This document shows, one piece after another, positions 42,917-49,675 of a stretch of 49,675 nucleotides of DNA. The position numbers and the translations under genes were made by a program. Under the pieces are notes generated by a model. It was given only the letters and a program-made list of their open reading frames with translations. It did not search any database and had not been told where the DNA came from. Source of the DNA: Clostridiaceae bacterium (lineage in GTDB: Bacteria > Bacillota > Clostridia > TANB77 > CAG-508). The stretch covers positions 1 to 49,675 of the forward strand of contig JAETPW010000021.1 of the NCBI GenBank assembly GCA_021771025.1. The letters run 5' to 3'. The stretch's first letter is position 1. Each line of letters opens with the position of its first letter.

Positions 42917-43741
42917 TTATATTTTAATGATCGCTACTATTCCATTTTGTAATAATTCATCATATTCTTCTTTTGCAACACCTAATATTTCAAACGATTT
43001 TAACTGTTCTCTCATTTCAATAAATCGATGAATCTCTATATTGTTAAATCCTATTTTCATCATAAATGATTTTATATGTTCTATATCCTCAAATCTATCT
43101 TGCAAATCATTTCTTGAAGTAACTTCGTTTACATTATTATTAAAATCTGGTAAACATACATTTTGCTTTTCTATGAACTTTTTAGGTGTAACATCACAAG
43201 TAATCCATACTCCATTATGTTTTTTTAATATCTGATAAATATTTTTTGCCACAATCTCTTTTTCTTCAAAAGTTAAGTATCTAAGTAATCCCTCATTTAT
43301 TATTGCTATTTCTTTGTTTTTATCAAGAAATTCATCACATTTTTCAAAATCTGCATAGTTTAGTGCATTGCCAATTGTTATATGTAAATTGTTAGGAATG
43401 CTAGCTATTTCTTTTAGTAATTTAACTTTATTTTTAGCAACTTCCTCTAAATCCATTTCAATATACTCATATCCTTTTTCGGCATAAAGTATACCTCTTG
43501 AAGAATATCCAGATGCAATTTCAACTATTTGTTTTATATTTAGATCATCAAGTATTTTGTTAGTTAATTTATACCTTGCTTCTATTTCTGGTGCTAATAA
43601 TTTATTTAATTTGATATTATTGTTTTTACCATTTTGTTGCAACCATTGATATATTTCTTTTTCATATGGTATGTCAGTAAATGTTCTTGGATAAGAAATA
43701 ACAATTGCTGTTGGGCTAATACTTTCAAAATTGTCTAACAT
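42917..43741 (-). CDS. SAM-dependent methyltransferase, LCMT/O-methyltransferase-like
   Basis: 274 residues. Starts ISPTAIVISYPRTFTDIPY, typical of the leucine-carboxyl-methyltransferase group (PPM1/Tcmp-like) that acts on small molecules or carboxylates. The SAM motif is IVEIASGYSSRGILYAEKG, followed by IEMDLEEVAKNKVKLLKEI and the acidic NEGLLRYLTFEEKE. Substrate unknown. It precedes an SDR remnant. Confidence 0.75.
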   Translation of the reverse strand: MLDNFESISPTAIVISYPRTFTDIPYEKEIYQWLQQNGKNNNIKLNKLLAPEIEARYKLTNKILDDLNIKQIVEIASGYSSRGILYAEKGYEYIEMDLEEVAKNKVKLLKEIASIPNNLHITIGNALNYADFEKCDEFLDKNKEIAIINEGLLRYLTFEEKEIVAKNIYQILKKHNGVWITCDVTPKKFIEKQNVCLPDFNNNVNEVTSRNDLQDRFEDIEHIKSFMMKIGFNNIEIHRFIEMREQLKSFEILGVAKEEYDELLQNGIVAIIKI

Positions 43742-43744
43742 ATT

Positions 43745-43951
43745 TTAATTCCTTTCAATTATTATATCTGCAACTGTCAAGTTAGTTTCTTTTGTTACAT
43801 TATCTATAATTGTTTTAGCTACATCACTAGATTCCATAAATGTAGCTTGTTTTTCTTCTGATACATAATCTCGACTATTTTTATAAAATTCTGTATTAAC
43901 ACCACCTGGATATACTCCTATTACTTTTACATTTGTACCTTTATATGTGAC
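43745..43951 (-). pseudogene. C-terminal remnant of a second short-chain dehydrogenase
   Basis: From about 43951 the minus strand reads GTNVKVIGVYPGGVNTEFYK and runs on to VADIIIERN, stopping at 43745. VxxxxPGGVNTEF is the characteristic substrate-side segment of SDRs. No start is available and the Rossmann half is missing. An HNH gene lies directly upstream, so an insertion or deletion probably removed the rest. Confidence 0.7.
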
Positions 43952-43960
43952 TTATATGAT

Positions 43961-44392
43961 TTATTGCTTATCTTGTTTCTTGTCTTTATAATAGCCTAAT
44001 TGACTATGTATTTCTTTATGACAATTAGAACATACTAATATACATTTTAATGCTTCTTTTTTATAATCTTTCCATGCCATAGTATTTCCTGATCCTAGTT
44101 TAAATTCTTTTTCATTTGGATCTTCATGATGGAATTCTAGGGCATCAACACATTTATTATAACCACAAATACTGCATTTACCACCTAAAAGCTTTATGGC
44201 TTGTAATTTCATATTTCTTCTAAGTATGGTTTTTTGGTGTTTTCTTGTTGTATTGTTTTTTCTTGTTGATTCTCCACTACATTCATAACAATAAATTCTA
44301 CTTGGAGAGTTGGTTTGATAGTTATTTCCACATATTTCACATCTTTTACTCTCTACTATATTGACCACATCCTTTTGGGTATTATACAACAT
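43961..44392 (-). CDS. HNH endonuclease-like protein
   Basis: 143 residues. Two zinc-ribbon-like CxxC pairs at the N-terminus (RCEICGNN, YCYECSGE) and a third (KCSICGYN) precede the HNH core: DALEFHHEDPNEKEF, then CILVCSNCHKEIH. This is a typical group I-intron or phage-type HNH. The start is uncertain: TATAAT (44382-44387) lies between ATG 44392 and later GTG codons. It abuts the truncated SDR. Confidence 0.8.
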   Translation of the reverse strand: MLYNTQKDVVNIVESKRCEICGNNYQTNSPSRIYCYECSGESTRKNNTTRKHQKTILRRNMKLQAIKLLGGKCSICGYNKCVDALEFHHEDPNEKEFKLGSGNTMAWKDYKKEALKCILVCSNCHKEIHSQLGYYKDKKQDKQ

Positions 44393-44417
44393 TTTATTAG
44401 AAAAATATAGTATTTCA

Positions 44418-44453
44418 CAAAAAAATAACAGGCAATTTCTTGTCTGTTATTTT
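44418..44453 (-). terminator. terminator downstream of the repeat-protein gene
   Basis: AAATAACAG and CTGTTATTT pair with T runs on both strands, between the HNH and repeat-protein genes. Confidence 0.65.
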
Positions 44454-44628
44454 TGGCTCCTTTGCGAGAGGCGTTTTCGAAAAGTCTATCACAAAAAAGT
44501 TACTTATTTCCGTTTCAAATATAGTTATAGCAATATATTGCAAGAATTGTATATGCAAGTTGGCGTTTTTTTGCTACAACTGTTGTTTATAATTTAACAT
44601 AAGTTTGTATTTTTTTCAAGACAATTAT

Positions 44629-44991
44629 TTAAATACTATAATTAGAATATGTAGATGTTTCATAATCATATAAAGAAATAGATTCATTATTTACACTTCC
44701 ACTAAAATATGATGATGTATTATAATCATATCCATTAAAACATTTACCAATAATTGATAAATTTATATAACTACCGTCTCCATAATTATAAAGGCTATAA
44801 TTAGAATCACTGTTTCTTCCAGAATAATGACATCTCTTATCGTAATTATATATATTAACATTTTTTTCATTTACTTCTCCAGACATATTAATATGTTTTG
44901 CTTGGTCATAATCATATATTGATGAAGTATCTTTTTTTGAAATAAGTCTACCTGCAATATAAGCAATTGTAGCTTTGCTTTCTTTATTCAT
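44629..44991 (-). CDS. Tyr/Ser/Asn repeat protein, possible defence-island partner
   Basis: 120 residues built of about five 20-residue repeats of the form Y-x-Y-D-x(4)-Y/I-x-S-G-x(2)-N, for example YDYDQAKHINMSGEVNEKN and YDYNTSSYFSGSVNNESI. This looks like a short beta-solenoid or strand stack. The N-terminus MNKESKATIAYIAGRLI is a conserved-looking cap. It starts about 30 bp after a 42-residue basic gene and stands downstream of the IetAS-like pair. Function unknown. Confidence 0.7.
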   Translation of the reverse strand: MNKESKATIAYIAGRLISKKDTSSIYDYDQAKHINMSGEVNEKNVNIYNYDKRCHYSGRNSDSNYSLYNYGDGSYINLSIIGKCFNGYDYNTSSYFSGSVNNESISLYDYETSTYSNYSI

Positions 44992-45023
44992 TCTTTCACC
45001 TGCATTTCTTTTATATTTTATAA

Positions 45024-45152
45024 TTACTTTTTTGCTCTATTTCTTAAAGCACTTGCTGCGACTGATTTTTGAGTCTTTGAAGTTGAATTGCTTTTTAGTT
45101 GTTTGCTCGCTTTTTTTGCCACATTTTTAGAAGTTCTTATTTTGTTTGCCAT
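45024..45152 (-). CDS. 42-residue basic Lys/Ser/Ala protein
   Basis: ATG at 45152, AAAGGATTG upstream. The peptide is Lys-, Ser- and Ala-rich (MANKIRTSKNVAKKASKQLK, tail SALRNRAKK), resembling short histone-like proteins of accessory regions. It is immediately upstream of the repeat protein, which it probably shares a transcript with. Function unknown. Confidence 0.65.
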   Translation of the reverse strand: MANKIRTSKNVAKKASKQLKSNSTSKTQKSVAASALRNRAKK

Positions 45153-45224
45153 AGTACAATCCTTTCCAAGAGCTAAATATCTTCATACATCCTGTTTACA
45201 AAATTCAAATTTTGTTCTATAATA

Positions 45225-45300
45225 AAAATGTATAAGGGATTTCAGATTTTTATACATTTTTATGAGCTGTATTAAAGTATAGCTCTTTTTCTTTGGTTTC
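45225..45300 (-). terminator. two hairpins after ietS
   Basis: GAGCT/AGCTC (about 45273-45295) and AATGTATAA/TTATACATT with T runs (about 45227-45263) stand between the protease gene and the basic small gene. Confidence 0.6.
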
Positions 45301-45328
45301 TTTAACGACTAACTCTTAAAAGTCAATT

Positions 45329-47590
45329 TTATTCTTCAAACTCTATTTCTTCTTCAGATATATTATAGATGTCAATTCTATTTTGTATATCTACTTCTTC
45401 TACAAACCATTGGTGGAATGAACATTGATGTATAAATTCATCTATTCTATTTTTACCATGAATTTCTTTAAGAGTAATTACAATTCCAAATCTTAAATTT
45501 CTACCATCTTCTTGATTAATTCTATTTTTTGTTTTTACACTAATTCCCCATAAAGGATTATCATACATTTTTTTATCTCTAACTCTATTATTAAATTTTT
45601 CTCTTATACATTTTGTATTATCCCATTTTCTAAATTCTCTTCTTGCTTCTTCTTCATTAGTATATTTTCCTTCAATATCTTGAACATCATTATTTATACC
45701 TACTATTGTATATTCATTCGTCTTAGGGTTAAATTTTAACCTGCCTAATTTTAATTCAAACTCTGTATTAGTATAATCTACACCTTGAGTTCTACTGCAT
45801 TTAGGGAAATAACACATAGTCGCTTTTGCAACAAACGGATATTTTTCCTTATCCATTGGTACTGGTAACTGAAAATTATAAGTATCATATTTTTCAGAAA
45901 TTCCTGAAATAACAAATTTTATTTCATCATTATTTGTCTTTATTATATCATTTATACGAGTTGGAACCACTCCATGTCCTGTTAATTTAGCATTTTTATT
46001 TATATTTGACCACCCTGTGCACGAATCAATTATCAATGCTTTTGCTTCTTCTCTTGAAAATCCTAGAATATGTATTAAATATGCAAGTTTTCTTGCTATC
46101 CATGGTGCTGAATATGATGTTCCTTTAGTTAAATGTTCTATATTTATATCATCACATATATTTACAAATCCGTCTAACTCTTTACCTATGTCACCCCCGA
46201 AATAACTAACATCAGGTTTAACATAAAAAGATAGTACTTCTCCTTCTCTTGTATACGATGCTGGATTATTATATTTATCTACTGCGTTTACAACCATTGA
46301 ATTAAGAGAATCTGCTGGGGCACCTATTTTCATATGTTGCTTTGTGTTATTAAGTGGCACATTAGTCCCAGCAACAACAAAAATAACATCGTACTTAGTT
46401 TGTAATTTATCTAAAAAAGCTGCCTCTGGAGATATGAAATTTTCATCAATTTCTTTATCTGATCCTAAAGATAAATTCCAAACTTTTATATCTTTATTTT
46501 CATCAACTATTTTTTCTATCGCTTTTATTATTTTAAATGAACTAAATTTTGGTCCTGATGCTACGCCAAAATGTCTTACTCTAAAATTTCCACAGCCATC
46601 ATTATACAAAGGATTTAAGTTATGTCCATCTACAATTATAGATGTTACTCCTGTTCCATGATTATAATCTGCTTCTGTGATTATATCTTCTGTGATTCCA
46701 ATGTTATAGCTGTCTACCCATTCAGTAAAATACACTCCTTTTCTAAACGGCTTATCTATAACTCCTATAATTGGTTCATTAGTTGGTTTTTTTATAGTTC
46801 TATTCTGCATAAGCCTATCATTAATCTTCTTTTCTTCAGCAGGAATCTTAGATATGTCTATTGTTGTCATAGCAATTAAGTATGAAGCATTTTTGTTTAG
46901 TTTTTCTAGTGAATTTTTATCCAACAGTATAGTATTATTAGGTAATATATTTTCGGATTTAATCTCTATATCAAGCATTCTCATTAAATCTTTTATATCT
47001 TTTTCAGTTTCATAAATAGATACTATTGTACCACCATCATATTCTTTTATATTTTCTTCTACATTAAATCTCTCTACATTGTTTGCATCTACAATATACT
47101 GCATAAATTTATTTTTCTTAATATTATAATTGTCAAATTTTATTTTTTTATCTATCTTTTCCAAATCTTCATCATTTATTTCACCATTAAAATTTTCCAT
47201 TAGTATTTTCTTTACAATATTTGCCTCTTCTAAGGTTTTATCTATAGCTTTTCTAGATACATAATATGTTATAATATGATTTCTTTTATCTTTTGAAAAT
47301 TTTGCTCCAACTATTTTTTTATTCATATCAGTACTATCACATTTAAAAAATGCACCTATTCTCCTTGTTTTAGCCACTATATCTTTATAATGAGCACTAA
47401 AAAATATACCATCAACATATTTAGGTTTGTTTTGCCAATATAAATTTATTTTATTTATATCGTTAATCAATTTTTCTATCTTTTCTATCTTAACTACAGT
47501 TTGCTTTGGCAAAGAAGGCGGTCCGAATGTATTAGGATGAGATTTTTGCGTAAAAGTTCCTTTCAGTTTTAATATATTATTCATTTTCAT
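45329..47590 (-). CDS. subtilisin-like serine protease, IetS-like
   Basis: 753 residues, S8 family, no signal peptide, so cytoplasmic. The triad is Asp279 in PIIGVIDKPF, His311 in NHGTGVTSII and Ser492 in KGTSYSAPWIARKL. The oxyanion Asn region is VVAGTNVPLNN. Residues 1-240 are an N-terminal domain and 510-753 a C-terminal domain, both unassigned. It overlaps the upstream AAA+ ATPase by 14 bp. Such ATPase/subtilase pairs form the IetAS system, described on Ti-type plasmids and reported to have antiphage activity. Substrate unknown. Confidence 0.8.
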   Translation of the reverse strand: MKMNNILKLKGTFTQKSHPNTFGPPSLPKQTVVKIEKIEKLINDINKINLYWQNKPKYVDGIFFSAHYKDIVAKTRRIGAFFKCDSTDMNKKIVGAKFSKDKRNHIITYYVSRKAIDKTLEEANIVKKILMENFNGEINDEDLEKIDKKIKFDNYNIKKNKFMQYIVDANNVERFNVEENIKEYDGGTIVSIYETEKDIKDLMRMLDIEIKSENILPNNTILLDKNSLEKLNKNASYLIAMTTIDISKIPAEEKKINDRLMQNRTIKKPTNEPIIGVIDKPFRKGVYFTEWVDSYNIGITEDIITEADYNHGTGVTSIIVDGHNLNPLYNDGCGNFRVRHFGVASGPKFSSFKIIKAIEKIVDENKDIKVWNLSLGSDKEIDENFISPEAAFLDKLQTKYDVIFVVAGTNVPLNNTKQHMKIGAPADSLNSMVVNAVDKYNNPASYTREGEVLSFYVKPDVSYFGGDIGKELDGFVNICDDINIEHLTKGTSYSAPWIARKLAYLIHILGFSREEAKALIIDSCTGWSNINKNAKLTGHGVVPTRINDIIKTNNDEIKFVISGISEKYDTYNFQLPVPMDKEKYPFVAKATMCYFPKCSRTQGVDYTNTEFELKLGRLKFNPKTNEYTIVGINNDVQDIEGKYTNEEEARREFRKWDNTKCIREKFNNRVRDKKMYDNPLWGISVKTKNRINQEDGRNLRFGIVITLKEIHGKNRIDEFIHQCSFHQWFVEEVDIQNRIDIYNISEEEIEFEE

Positions 47591-48632
47591 CCTCCTTTAA
47601 CTTTCTTGAAATGTTGCTCTTAGGTACACCAGTTAATTTTTCTATATCTCTTACTGTAAAGCCGTTGTCTTTTAATTCTTTTATTGATAATTCTTTCTTT
47701 TTTTCTTGCACTAATACTGCTGAATATAATCTCTTTAAATAATCAAACTCACTATTAGGCTCACTGAAAGCTAATGATGTCCTAATAATATTTTTTAATT
47801 CTCCTGGATATGGAATATCAGTTAACAAATTCATTATTTTTCTAAATAGTTTTATATCTCTCCCTGCTTTTTCAAACCTTGGTAAGTATTCATTTAATAT
47901 CGCCTCTGATATTTCTAATAAATCCTCTCTTGTATATCTATCAAAGTTTACTATTGCATCAAATCTTCTTGTTAATGCTTTATCCAAATTCTTATATAAA
48001 TTTGTAGTAGCAATAAATAATACCCTCGCATCTAAATTATCTAATTCTTTTAGAATACTTGATGTTACTCTTCCCATTTCTCTTATGTCTCGTGAATTAA
48101 TTCTATCCATAGCTATTGCATCAATTTCATCAAATAAAATTATTACTCTATCTGGATTTGGTAACATCCTAATTTCTGAAAAAACTTCATTCATATTTTT
48201 CTGCGTTTGTCCCATTTTACTATCTATTATAGAATTAAAATTGACACTATATAACTCTCTTGACAAAATTCTTGCTACTTGCTTAACACTTTCAGTTTTT
48301 CCTGTTCCTGGCGGTCCTTCAAATAAAAATTTATTTATTCCAATATTATGGTTAACTGCATTTATTATTCCATAAATATCATTTGCTATAGTAGTTGGTA
48401 ATGGTAATCTAGCGTTTCCAATATCAACTTTTTGAAAAAAATTCAAATCAAATCTTTCCCCTTGAGGCACAAAAACATTTGCATCTGATAACAAACCCAT
48501 AATATAATCTGCAACTATATTGTCTCCTATGTCATAAAAGTATTTTGCTACTTCTAATGCTTCCGCTCTAAAAGCAGATTCATTTTTTTCCTCATGATAT
48601 CTTATCAAATTTATTATATTTTTCTTTTTCAT
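47577..48632 (-). CDS. AAA+ ATPase, IetA-like, with C-terminal HTH
   Basis: 351 residues from the ATG at 48632 (GGAGGTG upstream). AAA+ core: Walker A FEGPPGTGKTESVKQ, Walker B VIILFDEIDAIA, sensor 1 LFIATTNLY and arginine finger ALTRRFDAIV, followed by a lid. The last 35 residues form a helix-turn-helix-like tail (DNGFTVRDIEKLTGVPKSNISRKL), which would be an unusual feature for a protease partner. First gene of the pair; in IetAS the ATPase is thought to hold the protease in check. Confidence 0.82.
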   Translation of the reverse strand: MKKKNIINLIRYHEEKNESAFRAEALEVAKYFYDIGDNIVADYIMGLLSDANVFVPQGERFDLNFFQKVDIGNARLPLPTTIANDIYGIINAVNHNIGINKFLFEGPPGTGKTESVKQVARILSRELYSVNFNSIIDSKMGQTQKNMNEVFSEIRMLPNPDRVIILFDEIDAIAMDRINSRDIREMGRVTSSILKELDNLDARVLFIATTNLYKNLDKALTRRFDAIVNFDRYTREDLLEISEAILNEYLPRFEKAGRDIKLFRKIMNLLTDIPYPGELKNIIRTSLAFSEPNSEFDYLKRLYSAVLVQEKKKELSIKELKDNGFTVRDIEKLTGVPKSNISRKLKEDENE

Positions 48633-48763
48633 ATGTAGCACCTCCACAAATATATTAGCACACTTGAAACAAATATTCAATAGTTTGGGACAAAATTTAT
48701 AGATTCTATTTTTAACAAAAAAAGAGAAGCGTTTTAATATCTCCTCCTAAACTTAATTTAATT

Positions 48764-49567
48764 TTAATATATTTTTTTATCTTTTAAATACTTTTTTATT
48801 GTTCTGATCACTTCATTTTGTACTTTTCCATTGCTAATAACTGCACCATTTATACTCTCGTCATATCTTTGTTCTTTTCCAAATAAGTCTGTAACCGTTC
48901 CTCCCGCTTCTTCAACTATAACTTTTACTGCTGCAATATCACAATTTTTATGTTCCGTACCTGGGAAAATTGCAAGACTAAAATCACCAGATGCGACACA
49001 CATACAAGCTCTAATAATACTTCCTAATCCAATAAAATATGTTTTAGTTTCTAACTCTTGTAATACTTTAGATATATTATAATCTGCTCCTACCCATAAG
49101 TCATAGTGGCATACAGTTTTCATATCTTCTAATGCATAATCATTTACCGTTATTTTTTCTCCATTTTTATATGCACCATTTCCTTTTATAGCAGTATATA
49201 AACTATTGGTAAATGGGTCATATACCACCCCAACCATAGATTGACCTTTAATTACCAAAGCTAGTGAAAATACCGCTACTGGAATATGTCTAGCATACAT
49301 TGCAGTTCCATCAACTGGATCACATACCCATACATAATCGCTCTTTCCAAATTGTTCTTCTTCTCCATCTACTGAATGCAAAGGATATTTTTCTTTAACT
49401 TTTTTTATTAAATATGAATTTATTTCTGTATCTGCAAGAGTTACAATTGTTTTATCTCCTTTATAACTTGCACCATTATTTTGATTAAAATATTTGATCA
49501 TTACTTCTCCTGCATGTTTTGCAATATCTTTCGCAAAATCTAAATATCCCTCTAATTCATTATTCAT
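48764..49567 (-). CDS. inositol monophosphatase family protein
   Basis: 267 residues (ATG 49567 chosen after AAAGGAATGG; longer starts possible). Mg-binding motifs: Glu in VDGEEEQFG, WVCDPVDGTAMY (DPxDGT) and later HKNCDIAAVKVIVEEAGG. It may act on inositol phosphate, fructose-1,6-bisphosphate or 3'-phosphoadenosine nucleotides; this cannot be settled here. It stands upstream of the IetAS-like pair on the same strand. Confidence 0.85.
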   Translation of the reverse strand: MNNELEGYLDFAKDIAKHAGEVMIKYFNQNNGASYKGDKTIVTLADTEINSYLIKKVKEKYPLHSVDGEEEQFGKSDYVWVCDPVDGTAMYARHIPVAVFSLALVIKGQSMVGVVYDPFTNSLYTAIKGNGAYKNGEKITVNDYALEDMKTVCHYDLWVGADYNISKVLQELETKTYFIGLGSIIRACMCVASGDFSLAIFPGTEHKNCDIAAVKVIVEEAGGTVTDLFGKEQRYDESINGAVISNGKVQNEVIRTIKKYLKDKKIY

Positions 49568-49675
49568 AATAAATTCCATTCCTTTCTCGCTTCGCTCAAA
49601 GGCACACATAGGAATGAAAACCTTGAGTTTGAAGCTTATTTTTTATATAATATTTCAAGGGAATATATACTACAA

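Noticed and set aside
1..49675. CRISPR arrays, rRNA genes, insertion-sequence transposases, T-box or known riboswitch leaders
   Set aside because: None seen. The repeats present are palindromic elements without spacers, and no transposase ORF is in the window.

Overview
The window is an AT-rich chromosomal segment of a Bacillota (Firmicutes) bacterium. The evidence is the ctsR-mcsA-mcsB-clpC stress operon with a CtsR operator, a ylbJ-type sporulation membrane protein, Gram-positive Shine-Dalgarno sites and TTGACA/TATAAT promoters. An uncultured, possibly gut-associated Clostridia- or Bacilli-like lineage fits; the sequence alone does not fix the species. Most genes are on the minus strand.

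Layout. 1-4700: a 23S rRNA uracil methyltransferase, an HD-domain protein, small genes and a divergent XRE repressor pair, then tRNA-Leu. 5000-7300: an orphan attenuator leader and an eroded two-component/ABC-exporter operon in which nearly every gene has lost an internal or terminal block. 7700-16200: housekeeping (recG, metallophosphoesterase, tsaD, M50 protease, lysS). 16300-22500: two small HTH genes and the clpC operon. 22500-31760: ylbJ, eno, a candidate type I toxin-antitoxin locus, recN, an M20 dipeptidase and a polar amino-acid ABC transporter behind a leader with three consecutive His codons. 32400-39800: dps, murI, two tRNA-Ser, mutY, an S66 peptidase and an HD hydrolase. 39800-49675: an accessory region with an AIPR-family protein, an SDR, an acetyltransferase, a methyltransferase, an HNH nuclease, a Tyr/Ser repeat protein and an IetAS-like ATPase/subtilase pair.

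The most unusual signal is recoding. tsaD needs two +1 frameshifts and ylbJ needs one, and all three sites have the same form: a codon ending in U, then zero-frame CGG followed by A, with the reading frame resuming on GGA (Gly). Elsewhere CGG is almost absent as an in-frame codon: I found five other cases by eye, three of them in one SDR gene that looks foreign. This suggests that CGG is poorly read or unassigned here and acts as a +1 shift site. A motif-specific sequencing error is the main alternative.

Other signals are: a par/Fst-like toxin-antitoxin locus whose two RNAs share a direct repeat and complementary terminator loops; a ribosome-mediated histidine attenuator; four copies of a hairpin element with 42-43 bp arms that differ between copies but stay complementary within each copy; and several genes with a hairpin between the Shine-Dalgarno sequence and the start codon.
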